Made by a program: the position numbers and the translations under genes. Source: Biomphalaria glabrata (taxonomy: Eukaryota; Mollusca; Gastropoda; Planorbidae). Taken from it: DNA of 64,000 nt. The notes under the pieces were generated by a model. The model was not told the origin of the DNA. It made no database searches and was given only the letters and a program-made list of their open reading frames with translations. Positions 34,601 through 45,371 of the stretch are shown here, one piece after another. The stretch is taken from NCBI RefSeq assembly GCF_947242115.1, contig NC_074715.1, positions 53,676,170 to 53,740,169 of the forward strand, given 5' to 3'. Position 1 is the stretch's first letter; every line of letters begins with the position of its first letter.

Positions 34601-35670
34601 GAAGACAATCAAAGTAAAACGTATCCTCAGAGATATCTGCACTTCAGTATCCTCCTATAGCATGGTCAAAGTACCATCGGCATACGAGATGGGAGACAAA
34701 AGTTTTCTGTGCTGCATTATTTTAGGTGCTTTAAGGTAAAACAACAGAGTTTTCAACCTCGAATTAAAAAACATAATGTTTGTCTTTATCTCCCTCCCCC
34801 CCCCCCCCAAAAAAAAAGGTAGGCCTAGCAAGTGTTTTATTACAGACATTTTGCATAAAATTACATAGCGCCCTGACAATTAAATAGTAGCCTACAATTT
34901 TTTCAACTCAAGAAAACATTAAGAAACTGTAACAGACACAAAATAGAAATATAAAACTAAAATGTTATTTAACCCTGGTTAGGCCAATAATAGAATATGC
35001 ATCCTCCGTTTGGGACCCCTCAACTCAAGAAAACATTAAGAAACTGGAACAGACACAAAATAGAGCAGTGAGATTCATAACAAACGAATATTCACATTTG
35101 ACTAGAGTAACACCTTTAGTAAAATCACTAAATTTAGAAAGCCTTCAGGACAGAAGACTCAAAAGTAAAGTAGCAATTATACATAAAACACTGAACCATA
35201 ATCTTCAAATACAAAAACAAAATTTAATAAAATACTCTGAAAGACACAAAGATAAAAGCACATTCCTCGTCCCATATGCTAGGACAAATTTGTACAAATA
35301 CTCCTTCTTCCATAGCGCTATTAGAGCATGGAATGGGTTGCCTGGGCTAGCCAGGAAAAACCAGTGACTTGGCAGAATTTAGGTCATTGGTTAATATGCA
35401 TGACTAAATGCATAACGCGTAGGACGTAATTATCTTCTTTTTTTGAAGTAACGTCTGTATTATATAAGATAAGATAAGATTAAAATTTTCATTACATTGA
35501 ATGGTGATGGTCTATTTAAATACGTGTCGTGGAGACTAGGCATTCCTAATGGTGTTGGCGGAAGTAGAGGTCTAGTGCCCAAGTCGTGAAGTGATTTGCC
35601 ATAAGATGAGGGCAAAACAAGGCTCTGTCTTTGTCTCGGCATCCAACTAGACATTGAGCCATAGTTTGTG
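31593..35670 (-). CDS. Unrecognised gene, last five coding exons joined
   Basis: Exons 35496-35670, 33884-33954, 32387-32502, 31840-31965 and 31593-31660 join in one frame: one base, 58, 23, 38 and 41 codons with split codons, then 21 residues and TAG. Every junction has GT-AG sites and matching phases, which is strong evidence of a real gene. The roughly 185 C-terminal residues start TNYGSMSSWMPRQRQ, go through HDLHVSQGSNPL, DDEYSSAVMRHGRLGQNGSW and RHLKEVMQAAGNRLVFVDG, and end YDLIDIRKGLEKYNWSILR. No membrane span or signal peptide is seen. I do not recognise the family. Earlier exons lie upstream of 35,670 and were not found. Confidence 0.75.
31840..31965 (-). CDS. Unrecognised gene, exon before last
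   Basis: Acceptor TGATATGTAG and donor CGA|GTAAGTTG. Two bases complete Gly, then 41 residues (QIASKDGIMGSLKEN to NTQQEPP) and one spare base. Polar and probably unstructured. Confidence 0.75.
32046..32290 (-). mobile_element. tRNA-derived SINE, family 2 (degraded)
   Basis: GGTGTCATGAGACCAGCACA, TTAGAGCTGGGTGGACTCAG and AAGCACTAAACAACCATGCC follow the order of the better copy at 38537. It lies in an intron of the unrecognised gene. Confidence 0.65.
32387..32502 (-). CDS. Unrecognised gene, internal exon
   Basis: Acceptor CTAATTGTACAG and donor GATG|GTTAGT. Encodes 38 whole codons, DDEYSSAVMRHGRLGQNGSW followed by RHLKEVMQAAGNRLVFVD, the most structured-looking part of the known protein. Confidence 0.75.
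32698..33228. repeat. Recent 266-bp tandem duplication
   Basis: The block starting AAGGATGTTAGTCTTTGTAG at 32700 is repeated from 32966 with only a few base changes and a small indel. Each copy ends with the tail part of a family 2 SINE (TATAGGGCAGATGATGTAAA). It lies in an intron. Confidence 0.9.
33180..33432 (-). mobile_element. tRNA-derived SINE, family 2
   Basis: Same order as 38537-38805: TCAGACCTTGTAGTCTATAG, GTGGCCTACGGTTAAC, TTAGAGCTGGGTGGACTCAG, then GAACCCCGGTTCGGAAGCC and CTTTACCGCTCAGCCACAGC, the reversed tRNA-like head. Confidence 0.85.
33884..33954 (-). CDS. Unrecognised gene, internal exon
   Basis: Acceptor GTGTTTCCAG and donor GAA|GTAAGTAA. Encodes LGEATQTYRSCHDLHVSQGS then NPL and two spare bases. 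Phase 0 in, phase 2 out, matching both neighbours. Confidence 0.75.
34900..35481 (+). mobile_element. CR1/jockey-like LINE, 5'-truncated, with AAGAT tail
   Basis: Encodes the end of a reverse transcriptase: RPIIEYASSVWDPSTQENIK, QNRAVRFITNEYSHLTRVT, LNLESLQDRRLKSKVAIIHK and [16 protein letters not shown]. These are the conserved C-terminal words of CR1/jockey-type elements. It ends TATATAAGATAAGATAAGAT. A short stretch near 34905-34950 repeats part of 35021-35065. It is dead by truncation. Confidence 0.88.
35496..35670 (-). CDS. Unrecognised gene, first exon found in this window
   Basis: Acceptor CCCTTTTGTTTCAG and donor AAT|GTAATG. One base then 58 codons, Pro/Ser/Leu-rich (RPLLPPTPLGMPSLHDTYL). 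The donor is only about 14 bp from the tail of a LINE inserted in the intron. Confidence 0.7.
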
Positions 35671-35984
35671 CTGAAACAAAAGGGAGATTATTTATTATAA
35701 AATTAAACATTACCATTTTCTGAGTTCAGCGTCTTTGATTAGGCCTATCTCATTATATGATAGACATTCCTTCAAGCAAAAAAGATAATTAAAATGTGTG
35801 GGGCATTAATATGCTTTAGATTTAGAGGTTGCTTCAAAAATCGAATATCGGGGGAAAATTTAGGAAATTAGGCTAAAAAAGAAATAAAAAATTAGCTTTT
35901 TTAAAAATAATCTTGTAAAATTACGGTGTTCCCGATGCTTTAATGCAGTTTCTATACAAATTTCTCTTGATTGTTTAACAATGT

Positions 35985-36135
35985 CTGTGTCGTCTATTCT
36001 AGATCGACTACCTGGTCGTGTAGCCTACATATGCGCTCTGGACTGTCGCCTAGATGGTCCCGGATTCAAACCATGCCATCCAGTGGGAGGTTTGAGCTAG
36101 AACGTAGCCTAATAATGATATCAGAGCCCTCGCGG
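35985..36135 (+). mobile_element. tRNA-derived SINE, family 1 (diverged)
   Basis: ACCTGGTCGTGTAGCC, CTCTGGACTGTCGCC, GATTCAAACCATGCC and GGGAGGTTTGAGCTAG correspond to A box, B box and body of the family 1 SINE. Confidence 0.65.
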
Positions 36136-36292
36136 TGCAAAAAATTTAACTCTAGATTTCCAGTTTTTGGGTGGGCTGTGACAACGTAGGGTGTATAGCC
36201 TACTTAACGACATTGAATACCACACTTAACGACACATTCTTTTATTATTATTGAGCTTTATTTTGAGTTTTCTCTTATCTTCTCATTCGATA

Positions 36293-36850
36293 CAGTCGTT
36301 ACTTCAAAAAAGAAGATAATTAGGGCCCTACGTGTCATGCATTTAGTCAGGCATATTAACCAATGACCTAAACTCCGCCAAGTCACTGGTTTTCCTGGCT
36401 AGTTCAGGCAACCCATTCCATGTTCTAATAGCACTAGGGAAGAAGGAGTATTTGTACAAATTTGTCCTAACATATGGAACGAGGAATGTGCCTTTGTCTT
36501 TGTGTCTTTCTGAGTATTTTATTAAATTTTGTTTTTGTATTTGAAGATTATGGTTCAGTGTTTTATGTATGATTGCTACTTTACTTTTGAGCCTTCTGTC
36601 CTGAAGGCTTTCTAAATTTAGTGATTTTACTAAAGGTGTTACTCTAGTCAAATGTGAATATTCGTTTGTTATGAATCTCACTGCTCTATTTTGTGTCTGT
36701 TCCAATTTCGTCATGTTTTCTTGAGTTTTCTGAGTATTTTATTAAATTTTGTTATTGTATTTGAAGATTATGGTTCAGTGTTTTATGTATGATTGCTACT
36801 TTACTTTTAAGTCTTCTATCCTGAAGGCTTTCTAAACTTAGTGATATTTA
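36293..36850 (-). mobile_element. CR1/jockey-like LINE tail, near-identical inverted copy of 34900-35481
   Basis: The minus strand encodes LEQTQNRAVRFITNEYSHLT, KYSERHKDKGTFLVPYVRTN and [20 protein letters not shown], ending SLVNMPD and a stop. This is the natural C-terminus of the element. About 95% of residues match the plus-strand copy 0.8 kb away. From 36721 a second partial copy repeats the ATTTGAAGATTATGGTTCAG part. Confidence 0.88.
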
Positions 36851-36899
36851 GTGATTTGGGAAATCTCTGGGCTGTGTTGCACAAAAACAAAATCATCCT

Positions 36900-37420
36900 G
36901 CCCATCTTTTTTTTTATCTTATCTAATAATAAATACAGACGTTGCTTCAAAAAAGAAGATAATTACGCCCTACGCATTGCATGTTTCAATCTAGTCATGC
37001 ATGTTAATCAATGACTTAAACTCTGCTAAGTCGTTGGTTTTCTTGGCTGATTCAGGCAACCCATTCCATTCTCTGATGGCACAAGGGAAGAAGGAGCCCT
37101 TATACGGATTTTTTCTAGCGTATGGAATGAGAAATATGCCTCTATATTGTGTCTTTCTTATCTTATCTTGAGTAGGCTATTTCATTAGGCTTTAATTTTC
37201 AATTTGCAAAGTATTGTTTAATGTTTTATGTATTATAGCTATTCTACTTTTTCTTCTTATTTCCTGAAGTGTCTCTAAGTTTAGTGATTTTACCAATGGT
37301 GTTACTCTAATCAAATTGGAATATTCGTTTGTTATAAATCTCACGTCTGCTCTATTTTGTATTTGTTCTAGTTTCGTTGTTTTCTTGAGTTGATTTTTTT
37401 CCATATATGCTAGGATAAAT
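36900..37420 (-). mobile_element. CR1/jockey-like LINE pieces, older copy
   Basis: TAATACAGACGTTGCTTC-like start, GGCAACCCATTCCATTCTCT and the frame QNRADVRFITNEYSNLIRVT show a diverged relative of the 36293 copy. It is in two or more pieces. Confidence 0.75.
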
Positions 37421-37424
37421 TAAT

Positions 37425-37984
37425 AGAACTGCTTCTTCTTCCTTAATGCCATATATCAGAACAGGAAAGGGTTGCCCGAATCAGCCAGGGAAACCAATGT
37501 TTTAGCACAGTCTGTAGATAAAATGTATAAGATATGTCCTGGGCCTTTTATCAGCGTTTGTTGTATTTAAACATAGACTAGATTTTAAAGATGATAAGTA
37601 GGCCTTTAGATTTAATATATAATGCAGATTGAAAAAAAAAAATAGAAAAAAATCAATTATTTATAGGGCCCACATAAATTTAACTCAGCCCAATTTTCTC
37701 TAGTGGTGAAATTTTAATAAAACAGACGAAAATGAAAGATGGAGGCAAACTTCCGTGGGCCTTGAGTTCCGAGAGTATTTGACTCAATTCTGAGTAGGCT
37801 TTATTATAAAGAAGAAGAATTATTAATTAGGAATCAGAACAAAAAAAAAGTCTATTATTATCTGGCAGGTTATTGCCCTTGGGTCTATTGAGAGGACTGC
37901 ATCAGAAAATTAAAATGCGGAGAACATTCACTGAATAAAATACAACGTAGGCCAACTGAAAATATCAATATCATTAAATTACAA
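37425..37984. other. Unclassified stretch
   Basis: No exon or repeat family was identified, apart from traces of LINE sequence up to about 37500. Confidence 0.35.
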
Positions 37985-38258
37985 ATTAAATAATTAATTC
38001 ACCGAATATCATGCTATTTTTTAAATGATAAATGTTATCAGACTAGTAGGCCTATAATTAATTCACCAAATATCGCGCTATATTTTTAAATGATAAATGT
38101 TATCAGACTAGTAGGCCTATAATTAATTCACCGAATATCGCGCTATATTTTTAAATGATAAATGTTATCAGACTAGTAGGCCTATAATTAATTCACCGAA
38201 TATCGCGCTATATTTTTAAATGCTAAATGTTATCAGTCTAGTAGGCCTATAATTAAAG
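37985..38258. repeat. Tandem repeat, 65-bp unit, four copies
   Basis: ATTCACCGAATATCGCGCTA, TTTTTAAATGATAAATGTTA and TCAGACTAGTAGGCCTATAA recur four times with few changes. Confidence 0.9.
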
Positions 38259-38536
38259 ATTGATAATACTTTGTTGTAGTTTTTTTGTCTATTACGTAAT
38301 ACTTACACAGATCGCGTGATTGGTCTGCTTGGTTTGTAGGCAGAGACCTTGTAATCTAATGACATGTCTCAATCCCTGTGCTGAAGGATCAAAAGTGTGT
38401 ATGTTAAAAATTGAATACACACAACACAGTAGCCTTCACATTCCCTTACACATACAAATACACAAGCCACATACTCTCGTTACACTGGAAATGAAAGAAC
38501 TAGCGCACAACAAAATTGTTATGATGCTCCATTAAG

Positions 38537-38805
38537 TAAAGTTCCCCCTTTCAGACCTTGTGGTCTATAGGGCAGATGATGTAAAAGGTCATCTGTTTCT
38601 GTGGCCTACGGTTAACAAGGTTGTCATGTGGCCAGCACAACGACCAACCGCCTTTACTTTAATGTCAGGTACCCATTAGAGCTGGGTGGACCCAGAGGCG
38701 CCCGAGGATCCCGAAATTAAAAATCCCAGTCTTCATTAGGATTTGAACCCCGGTCCCCGGTTCGGAAGCCAAGCGCTTTACCGCTCAGCCACCACGCCTC
38801 CATGA
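38537..38805 (-). mobile_element. tRNA-derived SINE, family 2 (best copy)
   Basis: Reversed head: GTGGCTGAGCGGTAAAGCGC (A box region) and GGTTCAAATCC-like B box after GGCTTCCGAACCGG. The body carries CCACCCAGCTCTAATGGGTA and the tail region CATCATCTGCCCTATAGACC. About 265 bp. Other copies lie at 32046, 33180, 38890, 46262, 54025 and 62413. Confidence 0.88.
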
Positions 38806-38889
38806 TGCTCCATTAGTCGAGTTTAAACTACTCTGAATACGCCACGTATTAAGGGAGACAATGTTTAGATATTTTATTCTCTGATCTGG

Positions 38890-39153
38890 AATTTTCAGAC
38901 CTTGCGATCTATAAGGCAGATGATGTAAACTTCATCTGTTTTTAGGGCAGACGGTTAACGAGTGTGTCGTGTGGCCAGCACAACGACCAACCACCTTTAC
39001 TTTACCCCAACTAATGTCATACGCTCATTAGATTTAGGTGAAATCGGGGGCGTTCTTAAAATCCCGAAATTCATAACCCCAGTCATCTCCGAAATTCGGT
39101 CCCGAGGCTCATCGGACCGGAAGTGAAGAGCATTATCACTCAGCCACCACGCT
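38890..39153 (-). mobile_element. tRNA-derived SINE, family 2 (diverged)
   Basis: TTTCAGACCTTGCGATCTAT, TGTGGCCAGCACAACGACCA and TATCACTCAGCCACCACGC keep the order of the copy at 38537, with more changes. Confidence 0.8.
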
Positions 39154-40907
39154 TGTCAACCTTTATCCAATAGAATCAATTCTTTTATGAAATTTAACTT
39201 ATTTCTGTAATTCAAATTCATGAAAAAGTGTGAACATCCGTGAATGACTGGTCTTGGGGTTTATGATCCGGACTTTCTTTCGCGATGATATGGGAACCCT
39301 GCTAGCCGTCACCCCCTGCGTCCTCCATGACGAACACTTACACAAACACAACACTAATACCCCTATGACAGCACACGCTGAGTCTCCAAGAGTCTCCAAG
39401 AACTCTGTCGGAACTTGGACTTAGCAAGGCTAAGAAACAAAACGTTCAAGATTACAGCTAAAAGTGCTTTCATCTGCTTAAATTATTTAGTGCTAAGCCT
39501 GTATGCCAACCATGGATAGCCTTTTATATCTCCTACCTTAACCGCCAGAAACAAAGCTTGTACATAACATATGCAGAGCATTTTGAAAACACACTGAACC
39601 AGTTCTAATGACGTCACTAACAGACGATCAATAGGAGGAAAAAAATCTGTTAAATGCCAAGACAAGTTATCAGAACTATGTTCCAAAGGGCGTCTATCAG
39701 CCAAGTGCTTTCTGTAAAAAAAAAATACCATATATATATATAAGGCATAACATGGGTGGGCGAGTATGGAGTTAAAGTTAGTTAAATTCTCTCTGCAAGT
39801 AGATTTATATTTAATAGGTCTGATAAGTTTTTCCTATATCAACAGATGCATACATTTTATATACAGTTAGGACACAATTTTTAATGAGAAAAAAAAAAGG
39901 TGAATAACATGTAGATATAAAAGACAGTCCTGACCAGGGCACGAACCGTGGATCCTTCGATTCGATAATTTTGCCTAGCATCAGCAGAGGATCAACTCGA
40001 TCATCCAACTTTCGTCATAGCCTGCACTTGTCAAGAAGTCAGCTGTCAGATGACCAACCCAATCCCGCCCCCACTCGCAATACCCGCTTTCACCATTAAT
40101 CATTAACTATAAGAGCCGTTGAGAATATATAAGTCAAACAATGGCTCAATAGAACAAGCGGACTACTAAAATACACTACATATAAAAACTCTAGTGGCTA
40201 GGTAGCAATTATCTGTTTTAAGCTAATCTTTTTTAATGCAACTTTATTGTAGTTTCAATACTTGTAGGCTTACATCTGGACATAACACTAAACAAATTAC
40301 ACTTGCTTTGCCTCATTAAGTAGACGCCTCTGGTTTGATCTTTTCGGTGTCTTGTTCACACTTGAGTGATCAGCTCCGTAGCACACGCGAGACGGATCAA
40401 CCAGATACAATGGCAGAATGCCGCGGTCAATAAGTTAATGTGCCTTAAGTAAACTTCTTTTTTGACTAAATGCTGGCCATAACAGCACGTAGAGACGGGG
40501 GTGGGGCATTAGCTAAGGTTACAGAAAACTCAAGTGTTTTAACAGTATGAAAGGCCGAGAAAACGACACTTGTTAATGGACTTCAGGCCTTTGGGTATTT
40601 CGATTTTGGTGGGACTGAAAAACACGAAAAGATTTAAATATATGGGGTAGGTCCCAGTTTACGATAGCTTAGAGCCCTGGTCACATTGACAGGTAGTGCA
40701 TGTTTTGTGATTGTAAATCGAGATCCTCTTTTTCTAGCCAGCATACTGGAGCTAAACTGAAAGCTTTTTTAAAAAAATCTATGCCAATGAAAATTAGCGT
40801 GCTGGTGTTTTTTTTTTTTATAACTTTTTAAAAACTTTTCTGTACTGCTATACAGTGTGTTGGTCATGCTGGGTTGTTGTGGTAACAGGGTCATTCTGAA
40901 AGAGTAT
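39154..40907. other. Intergenic or intron, nothing supported
   Basis: An open frame on the minus strand at 39483-39731 follows an acceptor-like TTTTTTTTTACAG and could be an exon, but its phase does not fit the next known exon and it has no similarity I recognise. A GC box (GGGGGCGGG, minus strand) lies near 40070. No gene is claimed. Confidence 0.35.
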
Positions 40908-41382
40908 TGTTACGATCTTCTCAATCAGGCCTTCTGCTAACACTGCTAAACACAACACAGCACATCTAAAACATCAACTTGACAACAAGAGCTTCAAGTA
41001 ACAAAGTGGCGGTTTATTTACAATTACAATCAAAAACAGCCAATAAACACAATTGGCTACACTAACTTCAAATGCTTTGCTACACTACAGAACTGCCTAT
41101 CTAATCACTACCAGTCTCTCTAGCTCGTGCAGCTACATTTTCGAGGACTCACTTCGTAGCACACAGTCCTTACTGCTTGCTGTCTTAGACTCGTTTCTAA
41201 CACGCTCTGTCTCTGGTCCGGGAAGGCTCTCGTCACATGACCACAGCACGGGCCAAATTTGCGTGTATTAGCAGTACTGTCCCTTGTTCAACAGCCCTTG
41301 ACCTGTGTGATTGGCCTGAATCATGTGTGTCAGTAGGTCACACACAAATTAACCCTTTCAGTCCGCCACTAGGGTTATAACA
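40908..41382. mobile_element. Possible second solo LTR
   Basis: A 475-bp GC-richer block begins TGTTACGATC and ends TTATAACA, with flanks GTAT and GTAC, a 4-bp duplication with one change. Its interior does not match the LTR at 22854. The ends and size fit an LTR; there is no internal region. An old relic if correct. Confidence 0.4.
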
Positions 41383-41439
41383 GTACGATTGACACTTTTG
41401 TAAAGATGGGCTCAGTGTCTACTAAGGTGAAGGTCATCT

Positions 41440-41712
41440 GATCAGCTCTGCCTGTCCCGTCTAGCATAGACCACCAACCAGCTTCTTCCAGGCGTCTCGG
41501 TTCTAAGCGAGTCTCTCCAACTGTCCACAAGTTTTTCTCACATTCTTGGAATCTGCTTCCAAATCGCAAAACCATGTATTTCTGGGCCGTCCCCTCTTTA
41601 CTTTGGGGGTTCTGGGTGATCGGCCTCGTTCCAGGTGCTGACTTGTCTAATAGTACCCAGTAATGCTGAGATGGACAATTGTAGTCCTCTGAATTTCCAT
41701 TTGTTTGGACCA
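41440..41712 (-). mobile_element. RTE-like LINE C-terminal fragment
   Basis: ACCACCAACCAGCTTCTTCC, GGCGTCTCGGTTCTAAGCGA and TGGGCCGTCCCCTCTTTACT parallel the fragment at 30200-30475, the reversed coding of the GRPRNTW...RDRxxWRxLVGG region. Degraded. Confidence 0.65.
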
Positions 41713-41724
41713 TTAAAATTATCT

Positions 41725-41850
41725 TATTTTATCCTAATGTTGGATGCATGTTAACCAATGACCTAAATTCTGTTAAGTCACTGGTTTACCTGGCTTGCTC
41801 AGGCAACCCATTCCATGCTATAATAGCGCTAGGGAAGAAGGAGCATGAAA
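41725..41850 (-). mobile_element. CR1/jockey-like LINE tail
   Basis: ATGTTAACCAATGACCTAAA, GTCACTGGTTTACCTGGCTT and AATAGCGCTAGGGAAGAAGG match 36340-36450 closely. Confidence 0.75.
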
Positions 41851-42159
41851 TTCAGTCCTTGTGGGCTTGTGTGTGTAAACTTTAGGACCCAGTACTTCTT
41901 GGCATGTTGAGATCACCGTTTGTTTCACTTTCTGCTTTGTCTGTTGTAGGCCTACTGTCTCCTCTTCTAGCAGTTCTTATAGGATTTGGAACTTGTTGGA
42001 TAGCGTCACCTTATGATTCCAGGCATTATGGCCCATAACTTCTGTTGATTTGTGGGTTTTTTTGTTTTGTTTTTTTGCTGTTTCTGTGCAAAAAAAAGTA
42101 AACTATAACCTTTCACCTGGTCCATGATTTATAAACGAGCTGTCACGTGTCCAGTACAG

Positions 42160-42660
42160 AAGGAACCAGACATTTCTTTGGGTTTTTTTTTTCTGCCAGA
42201 GTTGAGGTCCTTACTTTTTCGCTCTGTGTTGTGTTTGTCACTCTCTTCACATTGAGTGGTCTTGGGCTATGTCTTCACCGTAGTCAACATCGATTTCCAC
42301 TGTTTTTGAGGTCCTGTTTGATTCACTTTTTTGAGGGGGGGGGGGGGAGGGCGGGCTAGCCTCAAGTTATCAATAGAGGACGACTTTCGTAATTTGATCG
42401 CCCCCTTTATATGACCAAGCCAACGCGGCAAGCGGATTAGCCTGAGAAGTATAGGTGTATATACTAGGGAGACCTGAGCAAGCAAGTACACCTGTGTTGC
42501 TTAACCATGTCATTTTCAAGATGTGGCGGAGTGAAGGGGAACAGGTTGAATTCTCGCTCCTGCTTGATGGCAGTGGATGAGTGTCTGATCTCAGAACTAC
42601 AGTGCTGGCTACATCAAGCTCAACACAACCTAACAGCCTCGTAATGACTGCCATGCATTG
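42160..42660 (-). mobile_element. LINE C-terminal fragment (linker after the reverse transcriptase)
   Basis: The minus strand reads SLRHILKMTWLSNTGVLACS, GLPSIYTYTSQANPL, PRWLGHIKG and then KQWKSMLTTVKT. The words VLxxxGLPSIYTxxSQA and WLGHI mark the C-terminal part of a common LINE group. Several frame changes make it dead. Confidence 0.65.
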
Positions 42661-42699
42661 TATGACCTATACCAAATGATGCTTTGATCGACTCTGACA

Positions 42700-43010
42700 A
42701 ATTGTTCTTATCTTATCAAATACAGACGTTACTTCCAAAAAAAAAAAAAGATGATTACGTCCTACATACATATGTGTCCCTGGGTCAATCTAGTCATGCA
42801 TGTCAATCAATGACTTAACTCTGCCATGTCATTTGACTCGTTTTTTTTCCTGGCTGACTCAGGCTATATTATCTAATTGGTTGGCGTTTTTTTTCTAATT
42901 CCTAACCCATGTCATTTGACTTGTTTGTCTTCCTGGCTGACTCAGGCAACCCATGGCTGACTCAGGCTATATTATCTAATTAGTTGGTTTTTTTTTTTCT
43001 AATTCTTTTA
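42700..43010 (-). mobile_element. CR1/jockey-like LINE tail with internal duplication
   Basis: TCTTATCAAATACAGACGTT, GATTACGTCCTACATA and GGCTGACTCAGGC match the tail family. CATGTCATTTGACT...TATATTATCTAATT occurs twice, 42828-42890 and 42907-42990. Confidence 0.7.
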
Positions 43011-43139
43011 GAGTTCCGATAAATAATGCCAGTGCTTTAAGTATGTAGAAACTAAGAGCCCCAATACATTTGTACAGTGTAATGACTAGGAGATTTACAA
43101 CCCATCATCAAAAGCAACTAAACAAACACAATTCTAAAT

Positions 43140-45371
43140 ATTGTATGTTTTTAATTCGTTTTGTCTCATATATATATTTAGGTTTATTTACATAGTCATT
43201 GTCTGTTGAATAAAGATGTTACTGAACCGAATGTAAAACCTACATTTGAAAATGGCTCAAAACAATCAGCACATTACAGAACATTTTTTGGACTCAATTT
43301 TTTTTGTTCAATCTTTAAACAGAAATATATATTTACAAAAAGAAGAAAAAATAACAACTATGAGTAATTAAATTAAGATTTTAAAAAAAAAATACTGAAG
43401 TATAAAAAAAATGACAACAAAATCATCATAATCAAGTCTTGGTTCAAATCAAGAACTAGGTCAGTAGAGAAAAGAAAATATATACCACTGATCTAAACAA
43501 ATACTATAGCTGTATAGGGACATTTTTAATAGTTATGCAAGTGAACTCTCAATGGCAATGGCAATAAGAAAAAAAATTCACAATGATGTTAAAACAAAAA
43601 CATTAGTTGTTGTTTTTTTTCTTGTAAGGAAAAAAAGTGTAATTTTTAGTTTTCAAATTTTATGAAAGCTTTTAGTCAATATGACCTATGTTTTGGTAAT
43701 TCTTTTAACTAAAATTGAACTAGATCTTGTAATTAAGTATCTTAATAAACGCTCATAAGTGTCAAGTCATTCTAAAATCATTTTAAATATTTAAAAAGTG
43801 ACAAAATTAAATCATCATAAGTCCTAACAGTTGTCATAAAACTTTGAAATCAATTCCTAATATACAAGAAAAGAAACTTTCTCATTAAATTGCAAATGTT
43901 CCTAAAACATTCAGTTTATATTTGATACCTTAGCAAATACATTTTTCTAACCGTTCAATAAGTAACATCATTGGATAGTCTGATCAAACAGATTCATGTT
44001 ATCTAACTAAAGTTAAACACAGCCAATTCTCTCAATAGAAATAAAAAAAAAAAATGGAACGCAAAAAAACAAAAAAACAGTTCAAAACATACAAGAATCA
44101 AATGATGGATTCCAAAAACAATTATTCATAAAATAAATATTTTGTGCTAGATTGTTGTGATGTTTCGTCTTAAAAAGTAACAAATGTAGAAGAGAACATA
44201 TCACATGATTCATGACACCATTGTACATCAAAACATTTTATTTACACCAAACAATCTGTACACTTCGAATATGCTTGGTATTGCCATAAGCATCATTTGA
44301 AATATAGACATTTTTTAGCAAGCCGTTCTTTAATTACAGGGGACATAATTCTGAAAACACATTTGATGAGGCAGAATGTAGGAATGGTTAGAACAGCATG
44401 TAGTATCAAACCCTATACTAAAAAAAAAACACTACAAACCTTGACTTTAGTTTTTAGCATTGCCACTAAAAATGTGTGTATGCATACAATGACATACGCT
44501 TTTAAATTGAATATATTTATATTTTTAAATTAAATATACTTGCATCTATTTATATTGGAACTCTATAGTTTGTCCATGGTGGTTCGATGATGACCACTTT
44601 GTCATCCAGGGGTGAGGGCTTTGCACTGGGGTTTTATGCCTCCTCATGTGGCTGGTGAGACCTATGTGAGCCCGGAATGTTCGGCTGCACACTGGGCAGG
44701 TTATTCCAGCTGGAGCTAGTGTCGTTTGTCTTGCTTTTCTTTACTGGCGTTTTTCTTCTGCCAGCGTTGTTCTTTTTTCCTTTTTATTGGAACTCTACAG
44801 TGCCCAGAACACAATGCCAAGATTTTATCCAAAATGAAAACAAATAACTTTTTGATAACAAAAAGAGAACTTAAAGGAGATTTTGTGTTTAGGCATTTTC
44901 ATTTCCATCTACTGGATTAAGAACAAAAAGATTTTCACTTTGAAATTTGTCCAAATTCTTAAAGAAACACAAGTCATAATATTAACAACAATAGCAAAGG
45001 GAACTGCCTCAAGGTAGAGACTAGACATTGCGAACCCCATGTATGTCTAGATCACATGACCACAGACTAAGAATCCCATTTAGGTCTAGATCACATGACC
45101 ACAGACTAAGTTCTCCTTGATAATAATAGACTTTTATTTTGTTGAACTATTGTAAGAAAACACAGAACAAGGATTTAAACCCAAGGATTTTACCTTTCGA
45201 CACTATAGTCTATATCATATTTAATCCATTCTTTGGTAGACAATTTGAAATGAGTGAGTGATTCAGCATTGAATCAAATGTTTTGTAACTCTTTGTCTCT
45301 TCAAGAATGAGAATGTGAAAAATAATGAAGTGATATTAATGCTAGACTGGTCTGAAAATCCATATTCGATA
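43140..45371 (-). other. Probable 3' UTR region of the adhesion GPCR
   Basis: After the stop at 45372 the minus strand is U-rich and nearly free of dispersed repeats for over 2 kb, except one young LINE insertion at 44569. AATAAA hexamers occur on the minus strand, for example near 45133-45138. The true cleavage site cannot be chosen from sequence. Confidence 0.45.
44569..44784 (-). mobile_element. Short LINE 3' insertion with 16-bp TSD, C2H2-like C-terminus
   Basis: The minus strand encodes CPVCSRTFRAHIGLTSHMRR then HK, the Cys2His2 finger found at the C-terminal end of one LINE group. The piece is flanked by TATTGGAACTCTATAG (44553-44568) and TATTGGAACTCTACAG (44785-44800), a 16-bp target duplication with one change. 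Confidence 0.8.

Noticed and set aside
38320-38535. 71-aa plus-strand ORF with Cys pairs
   Set aside because: Cys spacing is irregular, there are no splice sites or homologues I recognise, and it runs up to a SINE.
39483-39731. Possible exon of the unknown minus-strand gene
   Set aside because: Acceptor-like start and a donor exist, but the phase does not match the next exon and the peptide shows no similarity; not enough to claim.
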